A stretch of 64,000 nucleotides of DNA from the NCBI GenBank assembly GCA_934667125.1, contig CAKULF010000005.1:51665-115664 (forward strand), written 5' to 3'. A model generated the notes under the pieces. The model worked only from the letters and a program-made list of their open reading frames with translations, had not been told where the DNA came from and did not search any database. Of the stretch, positions 25,724 through 35,046 are shown one piece after another (position 1 is the stretch's first letter; the number at the start of each line of letters is the position of its first letter). Both the position numbers and the translations under genes were made by a program. Origin of the DNA: an uncultured Candidatus Melainabacteria bacterium. GTDB taxonomy: Bacteria > Cyanobacteriota > Vampirovibrionia > Gastranaerophilales > Gastranaerophilaceae.

Positions 25724-26217
25724 TTTGGATTTGTTCCTGAAATTTTCGTTCCCAAAATTTTATATTTTGCGCTCGATTTTTTAATCAATTTATTATTTTG
25801 CCACTCTTCAACGACAAAATCGTCGTTTCCCTTGAAAACATTATCATAAAGCACAAATTTTACCGTTTCTTTGTAAATAATTTTTTGATTATTCGGCTTA
25901 TTTACAACTTTTTCTCTTTGAAAATTTAAAGCATTATTTTTTGATTTTTCTTTTAAAATTATTTGGCTTTGTGCGCCTGATTCAAGGTTTTGCAAATATA
26001 AAACGTTGGAATATCCGCTCAGTGTCCAAACATCTTTGCTTTCAGAATTAAAAAGCTTATAATTATTGCACTCGCTTAATTTTGAAATAACTCCCCAAGA
26101 GCCGTAAAACCCGTTTGGAACGTATTCTTCGCTTATTCCTGCTTTTAAGGTTTCAGCTTTAGAAAATGAAAACAATAATAATATAAATATTAAAAATAGT
26201 TTTTTTAGGTTTTTCAT
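25720..26217 (-). CDS. Secreted protein of unknown function
   Basis: A 165-residue protein with a clear signal peptide (KKLFLIFILLLFSFSKAE, cleavage near 22). The mature part is beta-rich with GFYGSWGVISKL, SGYSNVLYLQN and FVVEEWQNNKLIKKSSA. I recognise no family; the GxYGSWxV pattern suggests a small beta-barrel lipocalin-like or domain-of-unknown-function fold. It ends convergently with flhB, sharing CTAG. Probably monocistronic and periplasmic. Confidence 0.75.
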   Translation of the reverse strand: MKNLKKLFLIFILLLFSFSKAETLKAGISEEYVPNGFYGSWGVISKLSECNNYKLFNSESKDVWTLSGYSNVLYLQNLESGAQSQIILKEKSKNNALNFQREKVVNKPNNQKIIYKETVKFVLYDNVFKGNDDFVVEEWQNNKLIKKSSAKYKILGTKISGTNPN

Positions 26218-26311
26218 ATTTAGATTTTAATAAAATTTTTGAAAAATTCAACCCTAAGATTGAGGACATTAAAAAGATACATTGTAAGATATTGTTAGGG
26301 GAGAAAAAGTT

Positions 26312-26779
26312 TTGAAACAATTATTGTCAATTTTAATACCTGTACTTTTAATGTTGGCTGTGGCTCTAAACCAGTCATTACCTACTTATGCGGCTAGAAA
26401 AGAAGCTAAAAAGAAAGGTGTATCTCAAGAAGTTATAGATGATATAACTAAAAAAGTTGATAGATTGACAGAAAAATTGTACGAAAGAGAGTTATACACT
26501 CCTGAAGATTCAAGACAATTAATCGCTCTAAAGCTTCAATTGGATGAACAAATGGATGTTATGTCTGAGGCTTCTTTTGCGCCTTTGTATTATAAAATCG
26601 CTAATATATACAGAGCTCGTGGCAAAGAAAAAGAAGCAATTATTTGTTATCAAACGATTTTGGAAAACTTCTCTGAAACCGCTTATGGCGCTAAATCAAG
26701 AGATAATTTGACCGAAATGGGCGTAGAGATTAAGCTTCCCGAAACTAAATCGGCAGACGAAGACGAAGAAGAATTTTAA
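26312..26779 (+). CDS. Secreted TPR-like protein
   Basis: A 155-residue protein starting at TTG (26312) after an AGGGGAG ribosome binding site. A signal peptide covers ~1-27 (LLSILIPVLLMLAVALNQ ... TYA-A). The mature protein is helical with one TPR-like repeat (APLYYKIANIYRARGKEKEA, then IICYQTILENF). The C-terminus is acidic (DEDEEEF). No enzyme motif. Probably a periplasmic or envelope scaffold. Family not recognised. Confidence 0.75.
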   Translation: MKQLLSILIPVLLMLAVALNQSLPTYAARKEAKKKGVSQEVIDDITKKVDRLTEKLYERELYTPEDSRQLIALKLQLDEQMDVMSEASFAPLYYKIANIYRARGKEKEAIICYQTILENFSETAYGAKSRDNLTEMGVEIKLPETKSADEDEEEF

Positions 26780-26833
26780 CAAATTTGCCAATTTATCTTT
26801 TTTGAGATATCATAATCATAAATAATTAATTTA

Positions 26834-26982
26834 TCAGGAAATTAGGGTGAAATTCCCTTGCTGGGCTGCAACCGTATAGTCGGAACACTGAAAACGCACA
26901 AATAGCGTAAGTTATAAATTTGCAAGACACCGAATTTATAGCAAAATAAAGATTGTAGCCCACTAAAGAAAGAAAATAGTGG
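26834..26982 (+). promoter_or_regulatory. Probable cobalamin riboswitch with start-codon hairpin
   Basis: CAGGAAATTAGGGTGAAATT, followed by CCCTTGCTGGGCTGCAACCG and TATAGTCGGAAC, matches the conserved cobalamin aptamer core (GGTGAAAxxCC, then GCTGxxxxGCAACxGTA). GCAAGACACCGA downstream fits its 3' part. TGGGCTGCAA (26862-26871) is fully complementary, with one G-U, to TTGTAGCCCA (26953-26962). CCACTA (26960-26965) can pair with TAGTGG (26977-26982), which contains the GTG start codon of the next gene. The two pairings overlap by three bases, so they are mutually exclusive and suit a translational switch. Confidence 0.7.
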
Positions 26983-27680
26983 TCGCTCCGTATAATGCTA
27001 CAATTCAAAATAATAACAAATGCCCCCACGGCTATCCGATTGGAGCATGCCCTATTTGCAACGGGATGAGTGGCGGCGGTGTTCCAAAAGATAGGAATAA
27101 ACCCCGAAAAGCGGGCGAAATGAGCTATAATGAGTGTTTAGCCGAGTGGCATAGAATGCAAAGGGCTGAACAAACAAAACAACTTGATAAAGCCAAAAAC
27201 CTTGAAGCGCTTAATGTTTATAAAGAAATTAATTCAAAAATAGCCGATAAAATTTCAAATTTTAAAGATGGCTTTATAAATTTTAAAAATTCAATAGAGT
27301 CCATGCCAAAAATAATTCAACTTCCCCTAAAAGCCTTGGCACTTATTGCTCAGCCGTTTGTGAATTTAATTTCAAAAATTCCAAATGTTATTAAAACAAT
27401 TGAAAATTTTGTTGTTAATACGGCTCAATTTTTAAATTCCGTAGCCGAAAAATTAAGTTCATTCTTAGGAGAAATTAAAAATTTCATTCAAGAAAAAATA
27501 ACCAATTTAAAAGAGAGAAAAATCCTAAAAACCTTGCTATCGTTGTTTGTTGAAACAAAAAGCGAAGAAGAAAAAGAAAACGAAGAAGTTCAAAAATTGA
27601 AGATGAAAGAAATGAAAAAAATCTTCAAAGGAATTTTTAGAAGAAAAGAAAATAAAAAAAGAAAGAAAAGTAGAAGATAA
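26979..27680 (+). CDS. Unknown protein with N-terminal Cys motif, behind cobalamin riboswitch
   Basis: A 233-residue protein starting at GTG. The N-terminus holds CPHGYPIGACPICNG (residues ~14-28), a C-x8-C-x2-C pattern that could bind a metal, followed by a GGGVPKDRNKPRKAGEM segment. Residues ~75-190 are amphipathic and hydrophobic helices (IIQLPLKALALIAQPFVNLI) that may associate with a membrane. The C-terminus is extremely Lys/Arg-rich. No family recognised. It overlaps the next gene by one base (TAATG). Control by a cobalamin riboswitch would suggest a link to B12 handling, but this is inference. Confidence 0.7.
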   Translation: MVAPYNATIQNNNKCPHGYPIGACPICNGMSGGGVPKDRNKPRKAGEMSYNECLAEWHRMQRAEQTKQLDKAKNLEALNVYKEINSKIADKISNFKDGFINFKNSIESMPKIIQLPLKALALIAQPFVNLISKIPNVIKTIENFVVNTAQFLNSVAEKLSSFLGEIKNFIQEKITNLKERKILKTLLSLFVETKSEEEKENEEVQKLKMKEMKKIFKGIFRRKENKKRKKSRR

Positions 27681-29188
27681 TGTCCGTTAAAATCACCAAT
27701 TTCAGCACTTTTAGAAGAGAAGTTGCCCAAAATTATTCAACCTCACCAAAATATGATACCTTAAAATCTCATAAAGATAAGGCTGATAGCGCCTCTATTC
27801 AAGGGATTATACTAAATACATACATTAAAAAGCAGGATAGCGAGGATGATTTTTCAAATTTTGATGAAATATCATCAAGTTTATTAATTCCTGAAAATTT
27901 TCAAGCTAAAAAAGTTGAGGAAAATAAAAAAGTTAACAGTTTTGATATTAAAAAAGCCCTAAAACCAATCCTAATCGCAACGGGAGTCGGTTTAGCGGGT
28001 TTGATGGTAATAAGCGGCGGAATTAAAAAATATTCTTCACATTTAGCAACCGATTTTCAATGTGTCCCAGGAGATTTGCCAAGAAGTATGAACTTATTGG
28101 AAGAACAAGATTTAGCCATATTTAGAGCCTTAAGAGATCCAAATTCTAAAAATATTTTAGGTTTGATTGGCGTTGTAACAATGAGCGCAATTACAATGAT
28201 AGGCAAGAAATTGGCTGATGGCGTTAAAGAAATTTGGATTAAAAAACAAGAATGTGATATTAATAAAGATTTTCAAGAAAATATAATTTCCGTTGAAACA
28301 GAAGCTTTCTCAGGCAAATTGAACGTTATAAACAGTCTTTTAAAAAATACAACGGAATATTTTAAACACGCTTTTAAAGATGAAAAACCGATAAGTTTTA
28401 AAAATTATATTAGTTTTACAGGCGAAAATAAGGAAAATAACGATAATAAAGATAACAAATTTAAAAAATTAAAAACGCTTGGGGCTATAGTGGCTTCTGT
28501 TGGAGCGTTTGTCGGAATTAGTTATTTAATGTTTAAGAATTTTCAAAAAACAACATCAAATCTTGAAAAATTTAAACAAAGAATGACAAATGATGAAATA
28601 GTTAATTCTTTAAATGACGCTGTAAACAAGAAAGATTTGCTGGGCTTGAAAAAGCTTTTGGGCTTAATTAACGCAAGCGAAAAAACAATAAGAGAAAACA
28701 TTGAAAAAATTGCACCAAAAGATGAGGTCGAAAAAATTATTAAAGAAGTTCAAGCTTCTCAAATTTATGCTGCCGCTCCTGAGGCTCTAGCCGGAGTTAG
28801 CGAAAAAATTCAATATTATTGCTATGTTAACGAACCTCGAGGACACTTATATAACTGGATATTGAACCCTGAAAACAAGTTTAATAAATATTTGTTTTTA
28901 GCTTTAACATCAATGAGCGCTATGGGTTACGCCCTTGAAACAACGACGGACGCTGTTAAAACGGTTGCTGTTGCAAAAGAAAATTCAAACAGCGAATTGA
29001 GTTTAAGAAGAAAACTTGTTCAAACAGAAGTTGATAACTTCAAATCCAAGAAATATGCTGCAATTGCGCCTTTGATGGAAAATTTTGAATATCAAAAACA
29101 AAAAGGAAAATCCAAAGAAGAATTGAAGCAAATTGCCGATAATATCTTGATAGAAATTAAAAACGGTCCTCCTTATGTATATTCATAG
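27680..29188 (+). CDS. Unknown membrane protein, second gene of the riboswitch operon
   Basis: A 502-residue protein. Residues 1-90 are soluble. Hydrophobic segments occur at ~93-112 (LKPILIATGVGLAGLMVISG), ~157-172 (GLIGVVTMSAITMIG), ~271-288 (LGAIVASVGAFVGISYLM) and ~405-420. The intervening parts are Lys/Glu-rich. No catalytic or transporter signature is visible, so it may be a structural or envelope protein with re-entrant helices. Its start overlaps the stop of the Cys-motif gene (TAATG), and the pair is presumably controlled by the cobalamin riboswitch upstream. Not recognised. Confidence 0.75.
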   Translation: MSVKITNFSTFRREVAQNYSTSPKYDTLKSHKDKADSASIQGIILNTYIKKQDSEDDFSNFDEISSSLLIPENFQAKKVEENKKVNSFDIKKALKPILIATGVGLAGLMVISGGIKKYSSHLATDFQCVPGDLPRSMNLLEEQDLAIFRALRDPNSKNILGLIGVVTMSAITMIGKKLADGVKEIWIKKQECDINKDFQENIISVETEAFSGKLNVINSLLKNTTEYFKHAFKDEKPISFKNYISFTGENKENNDNKDNKFKKLKTLGAIVASVGAFVGISYLMFKNFQKTTSNLEKFKQRMTNDEIVNSLNDAVNKKDLLGLKKLLGLINASEKTIRENIEKIAPKDEVEKIIKEVQASQIYAAAPEALAGVSEKIQYYCYVNEPRGHLYNWILNPENKFNKYLFLALTSMSAMGYALETTTDAVKTVAVAKENSNSELSLRRKLVQTEVDNFKSKKYAAIAPLMENFEYQKQKGKSKEELKQIADNILIEIKNGPPYVYS

Positions 29189-29307
29189 GAATTTCACAAA
29201 ATAATTAAATGAATTATTAAGAAATTGTTTATTTTTCCTTTAAATTTAAAAATCGGTGTTATCTTGGGTATGTAGAGAAAAAATATAATTTAAGGGAGAT
29301 ATAAATT

Positions 29308-31149
29308 ATGGCAAAAACAATTGGTATCGACTTAGGTACAACAAATTCAGTTGTTGCAGTTATGGAAGGTGGTAAACCTACTGTTATTGCTAATGCTGAA
29401 GGCTCTAGAACAACGCCATCTATCGTTGGTTTTGCAAAAAACGGCGAAAGATTGGTTGGTCAATTAGCAAAAAGACAAGCAATTCTAAACCCTGACAATA
29501 CAATCATTTCAATCAAACGTCACATGGGTGAAGATTATAAGAAAAATATTGAAGGAAAAGACTACACTCCTCAAGAAATTTCTGCAATGATTTTAAGAAA
29601 ATTAGCAGATGACGCTTCTAATTATTTAGGAGAAAAAGTTACATCTGCTGTTATCACTGTTCCTGCTTATTTTAACGACGCTCAAAGACAAGCAACAAAA
29701 GACGCAGGTAAAATCGCAGGTTTGGATGTTCTTCGTATCGTAAACGAACCAACAGCAGCAGCTTTGGCTTACGGTATGGAAAAAGAAAAATCAGAAAAAG
29801 TATTAGTATTCGACCTTGGTGGTGGTACTTTTGATGTTTCTGTTCTTGAAATTGGTGATGGTGTTCACGAAGTTCTATCAACATCAGGTGATACACACTT
29901 AGGTGGTGATGATTTCGACCAAAAAATCATTGATTGGTTATGCGAAGAATTCAAAAAATCTGAAGGAATTGATTTAAGAAACGATAAACAAGCAATGCAA
30001 AGATTAAAAGAAGCAGCTGAAAAAGCAAAATGCGAATTATCAAGCGTTGTTCAAACAAATATCAATTTACCATTCATCACAGCAGACGCTACAGGTCCAA
30101 AACACTTAGACATCAACTTAACTCGTGCAAAATTTGAAGAATTATCACACGATTTATTAGAAAGATGTAAAGTTCCTGTTGAACGTGCTATTAAAGATGC
30201 TGGCATTTCAAAATCTGAATTGAATGAAGTAGTTCTAGTTGGTGGTTCAACTCGTATTCCTGCTGTTCAACAATTAGTTAAAGAATACACAGGCAAAGAA
30301 CCTAACCAATCAGTTAACCCTGATGAAGTTGTAGCAGTTGGTGCTGCTATCCAAGCAGGTGTATTAGCTGGTGAAGTTAAAGATATCGTATTGTTGGATG
30401 TAACTCCTTTGACATTAGGTATTGAAACACTTGGTGGTGTTATGACTCCTCTTGTTCCAAGAAACACAACAATCCCTGTTTCTAAATCACAAACATTCTC
30501 AACAGCAGACGATAATCAAACAGCCGTTGATATCCACGTTCTACAAGGTGAAAGACCAATGGCAGGGGATAATAAATCTCTTGGTATGTTCCGTTTAGAT
30601 GGTATTCCACCAGCAATGAAAGGTATGCCTCAAATCGAAGTTACTTTTGATATTGATGCTAACGGTATTGTAAACGTTACAGCAAAAGATAAAGCAACAA
30701 ATAAAGAACAAAAAATCACAATCACAAACTCTTCTAATTTATCAGAACAAGATATCGATAAGATGGTTAAAGAAGCAGAAGCAAACGCTGCTGATGATAA
30801 GAAGAAGAAAGAAGAAGCAGAAGTTAAAAACAATGCTCAATCTTTAATCGGTGCTGCTGATAGAATTGTTAAAGATTTTGAAGGCAAAATCGATGAAACA
30901 GATAAGAAAAATCTTGAAGAACAAAAAGAAGCTTTGAAAAAAGCTCTTGATGAAAACAAAGCTAATGATGAAATTAAAAAATTGTCTGAAACATTGCAAC
31001 AAACAATGTATACAATTTCTCAAAAAGCTTATGCTCAAGTTCAAAAAGAAACTCAAAATGGCGAAGCTTCTTCAAATGCTCAAAGCGAAACATCAACTGA
31101 TGATAAAAAAGATGATGATGTTATCGACGCTGAGTATACAAAAGAATAA
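29308..31149 (+). CDS. dnaK: Chaperone DnaK (Hsp70)
   Basis: A 613-residue Hsp70 that binds unfolded polypeptides in an ATP-dependent cycle with DnaJ and GrpE. Signatures: IGIDLGTTNSVVAVMEGG (N-terminus), VFDLGGGTFDVSVLEI, VVLVGGSTRIPAVQQLVKEY, the linker DIVLLDVTPLTLGIETLGG, and an acidic tail ending DDKKDDDVIDAEYTKE. Length is normal. Strong AAGGGAGA ribosome binding site. No grpE or dnaJ adjoins it and no CIRCE operator is visible upstream. Codon use is biased, as in tuf. A terminator follows directly. Confidence 0.98.
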   Translation: MAKTIGIDLGTTNSVVAVMEGGKPTVIANAEGSRTTPSIVGFAKNGERLVGQLAKRQAILNPDNTIISIKRHMGEDYKKNIEGKDYTPQEISAMILRKLADDASNYLGEKVTSAVITVPAYFNDAQRQATKDAGKIAGLDVLRIVNEPTAAALAYGMEKEKSEKVLVFDLGGGTFDVSVLEIGDGVHEVLSTSGDTHLGGDDFDQKIIDWLCEEFKKSEGIDLRNDKQAMQRLKEAAEKAKCELSSVVQTNINLPFITADATGPKHLDINLTRAKFEELSHDLLERCKVPVERAIKDAGISKSELNEVVLVGGSTRIPAVQQLVKEYTGKEPNQSVNPDEVVAVGAAIQAGVLAGEVKDIVLLDVTPLTLGIETLGGVMTPLVPRNTTIPVSKSQTFSTADDNQTAVDIHVLQGERPMAGDNKSLGMFRLDGIPPAMKGMPQIEVTFDIDANGIVNVTAKDKATNKEQKITITNSSNLSEQDIDKMVKEAEANAADDKKKKEEAEVKNNAQSLIGAADRIVKDFEGKIDETDKKNLEEQKEALKKALDENKANDEIKKLSETLQQTMYTISQKAYAQVQKETQNGEASSNAQSETSTDDKKDDDVIDAEYTKE

Positions 31150-31168
31150 ACTTAGTTCAAAGATAATA

Positions 31169-31197
31169 AAAAAGAGCGGCAAAACCGCTCTTTTTTT
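31169..31197 (+). terminator. Rho-independent terminator of dnaK
   Basis: AAAGAGCGG and CCGCTCTTT form a 9-bp stem with a CAAAA loop, followed by TTTT, about 20 bp after the stop codon. Confidence 0.9.
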
Positions 31198-31235
31198 GTG
31201 CTTATTTTTTAAATCGGATAACAAAATCGCAGGTT

Positions 31236-32615
31236 TTATTTATTTCTTCCTGCAATTACTCTAGCTACATGCACACCTGAAGCACTTGCTTGCATTAATC
31301 CACGAGTTACCCCTGCGCCATCGCCGATTGCAAACAAGTTCTTAACTCCTAATGTTTCAAGTTCGTTTGAAATCAACACTCTTGCTGAGTAGAATTTAAC
31401 TTCAACACCATATAATAATGTATATCTTGAAGCAACTCCAGGGGCAATTTTATCAAGTGCATAAAGCATTTCGATTATACTTAATAATTGACGATATGGT
31501 AAAACCAAGCTCAAATCCCCAGGAGTAGCGCATTCAAGGGTTGGTTGAATGATTGATTCTTTAATTCTTTGAGGAGTAGAACGGCGACCTTCCAATAAAT
31601 CGCCAAATCTTTGAACCAAAATGCCGCCTGATAGCATATTTGCAAGCGAAGCTATGTGTTGACCATATTTAATCGGTTCGTTAAACGGTTCTGTGAATTT
31701 TTTTGAAACCAAAAGCGCAAAGTTTGTATTTGGAGTCTTTTTATCTGCATAAGAGTGACCATTAACGGTTGAAATTCCGTTATAGTTTTCATTTACAACT
31801 TCGCCGTTTGGATTCATACAGAATGTTCTAACTTCATCTCCAAATGTTGGAGTATGATAAATTAATTTTGATTCATATAATCTTGAAGTAATTGGTTCCA
31901 TAACAGGAGCAGGAAGTTCAACACGAACCCCAACATCTACTGCGTTATTAACCATTTTAATATTATTCGCTAAAAACTGTTTAGAAAGCCAATCAGCACC
32001 CTCACGCCCCGGGGCAACAACAACATAATCAGCTAAATATTCATTTCCTTTATGTGTTGTAAAACCTTTAATTTCATTATCTTTAATAATTAAATCGGCA
32101 ACAAGTTCATTATTGATGATTTCAATTCTGTCCATCAAATAATCTTGCATTGATTTTAAAACAGCAAGAGATTTTTCCGTTCCTAAATGGCGAACAGGCG
32201 AATGAACAAGTTTAAGTTCAGCCAACGTTGCAGCATGTTCAATATCAGCAAAATCCGCTTTATTTTGACCAAAAACAGTCTTTGTTGCACCATGTTCAAG
32301 ATAAATATTATCGCAATAATCGATTAAATTTTCTACTTCATTGTATGGCATATAATCAACAAGGTGTCCGCCAACTTCCGGAGTTAGGGTAAGCTTTCCG
32401 TCTGAAAAAGCGCCTGCTCCGCCCCATCCGCAAAGAAGTCCGCAAGTTTTACAGCTTAAACATTGTTTAACACCCTCTCTAATTGGGCATTTTCTTTTTT
32501 CAATTTTAGAACCTTTTTCAATTAACAAAATTTTCCAATCAGGTTTAAGTTTTGCTAATTCCAAAGCAGTAAAAATTCCGGCAGGTCCACCACCAACTAT
32601 TGCAACATTGTACAT
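31236..32615 (-). CDS. FAD-dependent dehydrogenase (COG2509 type)
   Basis: A 459-residue flavoprotein. The N-terminal dinucleotide-binding motif is VAIVGGGPAGIFTALELA. It is followed by a Cys cluster (CPIREGVKQCLSCKTCGLLC, ~42-61) and GWGGAGAFSDGKLTL. The second FAD contact is AIGDGAGVTRGLMQASASG near the C-terminus. This combination marks the COG2509 'uncharacterised FAD-dependent dehydrogenase' family, whose physiological substrate is unknown. The Cys cluster might hold an FeS centre, which is inference. Monocistronic, convergent with dnaK. Confidence 0.9.
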   Translation of the reverse strand: MYNVAIVGGGPAGIFTALELAKLKPDWKILLIEKGSKIEKRKCPIREGVKQCLSCKTCGLLCGWGGAGAFSDGKLTLTPEVGGHLVDYMPYNEVENLIDYCDNIYLEHGATKTVFGQNKADFADIEHAATLAELKLVHSPVRHLGTEKSLAVLKSMQDYLMDRIEIINNELVADLIIKDNEIKGFTTHKGNEYLADYVVVAPGREGADWLSKQFLANNIKMVNNAVDVGVRVELPAPVMEPITSRLYESKLIYHTPTFGDEVRTFCMNPNGEVVNENYNGISTVNGHSYADKKTPNTNFALLVSKKFTEPFNEPIKYGQHIASLANMLSGGILVQRFGDLLEGRRSTPQRIKESIIQPTLECATPGDLSLVLPYRQLLSIIEMLYALDKIAPGVASRYTLLYGVEVKFYSARVLISNELETLGVKNLFAIGDGAGVTRGLMQASASGVHVARVIAGRNK

Positions 32616-32727
32616 ATTGTTTCCTTATTAATTCAAGTAATCTAACGGGGATAAAATCCTATCTCATTCTAACACAAAAAAATAAAATTTAAAAATATTA
32701 AGTTTTTATGATAAAATCACTATTACT

Positions 32728-34362
32728 ATGATTACAACAGAAAATTTAACTATCCGCTTCGGCGAAGAACCTTTATTTGAAAATGTTAATGTAAAATTTG
32801 CTTCGGGCAATTGTTATGGCTTAATTGGGGCAAATGGCGCAGGAAAATCAACATTCTTAAAAATATTATCAGGCGATATTGAACCGACAAGCGGTTCAGT
32901 GCATATTAAAAAACATGCCAGAATTGCCGTTTTAAAACAAAACCACTTTGAATTTGATGAATTTACACCGATTGATACAGTAATTCAAGGGCATAAAAAA
33001 CTTTGGTCAATAATGAAAGAAAAGGATGAACTCTATTCTAAAACCGATTTTACAGACGAGGACGGAATTAGAGTTGGGGAATTGGAAGCAGAATTTGCAG
33101 ACCTTGACGGTTGGCAAGCTGAATCCGACGCTGCTTCATTATTAAACGACCTTGGAATTAGCCAAGACTTGCACTATTGCTTGATGAAAGACTTAACAGG
33201 TTCTGAAAAAGTTAGAGTATTATTGGCTCAAGCTTTATTTGGAACTCCTGATATTTTATTGTTGGATGAACCGACTAACCACCTTGATATCAACACTATT
33301 CGCTGGTTAGAAGAGTTTTTAATCAATTTTCCAAACACAGTTATAACTGTTTCGCACGACCGTGCGTTTTTGGATAAAATTTGTACGCATATTGCGGATA
33401 TTGATTTCCATAATATTCAATTATACACAGGCAACTACTCTTTTTGGGTTCAAGCAAGCGCTTTAATTTTGAAACAAAAAGAAGAACGCAACAAAAAAAT
33501 TGAAGAAAAGAAAGAAGAATTTAAAAGATTTATCGCAAGATTTTCTGCCAACGCTTCAAAAGCTTCTCAAGCAACAAGCAGAAAAAACATGCTTGAAAAA
33601 CTTGAACTTGAAGATATTAAACCTTCAACAAGAAAATACCCAAGCATTAACTTTAAATATTCTTCAATCCCCGGAAAAGACGTCTTAACCGTTAAAGGGC
33701 TTAAAAAAACCGTTAACGACGAATTATTAATTAAAGCTTTATCTTTTGAGGTTGTTCAAGGGGATAAAATTGCTTTTATTTCTAAAAACCCGATGGCGCC
33801 AACAGCTTTATTTGAAATGTTAATTGGAAATATGACTCCTGATGAGGGCGAGATTAAATGGGGCGTAAAATCAACATATTCATATTGCCCAAAAGATAAT
33901 AATTCATATTTTGAAAATGACCTAGATTTAATTAAATGGCTTGCTCAATATTCAGCTGAACAACACATCAGCTATTTAAGAGGATATTTAGGAAGAATGT
34001 TATTCAGCGGCGAAAACGTTGATAAACAGGTTAAAGTCTTATCGGGGGGCGAAAAAGTTCGCTGTATGTTTGCCAAAACAATGGTTGAAGAAAGCAACGT
34101 GTTGATTTTTGATGAACCAACTAACCACCTAGACCTTGAAGCAATAACATCTTTAAACAACGCTTTGATTGATTATACGGGAACAGTTTTATTCACTTCT
34201 CAAGATTATCAATTCATAAACACCGTTGCAAACAGGATTATTGAAATAACTCCAAACGGATATTTGAACTATCAAATGAGATATGAAGATTATTTGGCTC
34301 ATCCTGAAGTCAATAGAAAAAGACAAGAGCTTTATAATATGAAAAGTTTAGCGAAAAAATAG
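32728..34362 (+). CDS. ABC-F family ATPase (YbiT-like)
   Basis: A 544-residue soluble protein with two ABC ATPase domains and a linker, with no membrane part, typical of ABC-F ribosome-binding factors. Domain 1 has GANGAGKST (33-41), a deviating signature LTGSEKVRVLLAQAL and LLLDEPTNHLDINTIRWLEE. Domain 2 keeps LSGGEKVRCMFAKTM and IFDEPTNHLDLEAITSLN, but its P-loop is replaced by SKNPMAPTALFEML, lacking the GKS/T. The domain 1 and linker sequence resemble the YbiT/YkpA branch, in which a degenerate second P-loop is, to my recollection, common. Function is probably in relieving ribosome stalling. Confidence 0.9.
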   Translation: MITTENLTIRFGEEPLFENVNVKFASGNCYGLIGANGAGKSTFLKILSGDIEPTSGSVHIKKHARIAVLKQNHFEFDEFTPIDTVIQGHKKLWSIMKEKDELYSKTDFTDEDGIRVGELEAEFADLDGWQAESDAASLLNDLGISQDLHYCLMKDLTGSEKVRVLLAQALFGTPDILLLDEPTNHLDINTIRWLEEFLINFPNTVITVSHDRAFLDKICTHIADIDFHNIQLYTGNYSFWVQASALILKQKEERNKKIEEKKEEFKRFIARFSANASKASQATSRKNMLEKLELEDIKPSTRKYPSINFKYSSIPGKDVLTVKGLKKTVNDELLIKALSFEVVQGDKIAFISKNPMAPTALFEMLIGNMTPDEGEIKWGVKSTYSYCPKDNNSYFENDLDLIKWLAQYSAEQHISYLRGYLGRMLFSGENVDKQVKVLSGGEKVRCMFAKTMVEESNVLIFDEPTNHLDLEAITSLNNALIDYTGTVLFTSQDYQFINTVANRIIEITPNGYLNYQMRYEDYLAHPEVNRKRQELYNMKSLAKK

Positions 34363-34363
34363 A

Positions 34364-34918
34364 CTAGGCTTGCGCTTCAACAGATATTTCTTCATCATTA
34401 TCAACACTATCGCTTTGTTGATAAGTTTGGCTTACCTTATCATCGGGCTTTGGTTTATCGTTTTCTTTTGCTTTTTGTTTTTCGGCACAATATTTTAAAT
34501 ATTCTTCGTAAGTAACGGTGTCATCCTTGTTATAGTCCATTTCTTCGTTATACTCATCATCCCCTTTTTTAGCATAAATCACTTTGGATTTATCTTCTTT
34601 TTCTTCTTGAGCTTTTTGTTCTTCAGATTTTTGGACCATTTTTTCTTGAAGTTTTTTGGCTAATTTAGCATTTTGAATAGCTTGCAAAAGTTGCAATTTT
34701 GCTTTGTCGCTAACCCCATTTTCGGCGCAATATTCGTTAAATTCATCCATAGTAACAACGCCGTCGCTATCTTTATCCATGCCTTCAATGTAACCTACTT
34801 CGCCTTTTTTAATTAGTTCAATTTTTTTCATAGCGTTTTTAGAAGCGTCGCTTGAATTAATAGAATTTTTAGGCACTAACGGGTTAGAATTATCCTTAGA
34901 GTTGATATTTGATAACAT
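34364..34918 (-). CDS. Small EF-hand protein
   Basis: A 184-residue protein. I start it at the ATG at 34918, 9 nt after AAGGA, rather than at an upstream TTG (34927). Two EF-hand loops are visible: DKDSDGVVTMDE (~48-59) and DYNKDDTVTYEE (~128-139), each followed by a helix ending EYCAE or KYCAE. The middle is a Lys/Glu-rich helix. No signal peptide. It probably binds calcium; its partner is unknown. Related in style to the larger EF-hand protein at 523-2124. Convergent with the ABC-F gene. Confidence 0.8.
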   Translation of the reverse strand: MLSNINSKDNSNPLVPKNSINSSDASKNAMKKIELIKKGEVGYIEGMDKDSDGVVTMDEFNEYCAENGVSDKAKLQLLQAIQNAKLAKKLQEKMVQKSEEQKAQEEKEDKSKVIYAKKGDDEYNEEMDYNKDDTVTYEEYLKYCAEKQKAKENDKPKPDDKVSQTYQQSDSVDNDEEISVEAQA

Positions 34919-35046
34919 AAAACACAATCCTTATGTTTAAAATATATCCTTATATATCGAAATAATACCACATTTTTAAAGAAAAATATCACATCTGTTT
35001 TTTTGTTATATAATTTAAAAAACATACTACCAAAGGAGAAACAGCA

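Noticed and set aside
26834..26978. FMN riboswitch
   Set aside because: GGGTGAAATTCCC is shared with the FMN aptamer, but the following ACCGGCGGT and CCGCGAG-type parts are missing, whereas GCTGGGCTGCAACCGTA fits cobalamin.
29189..29307. CIRCE heat-shock operator upstream of dnaK
   Set aside because: No TTAGCACTC / GAGTGCTAA inverted repeat is present.
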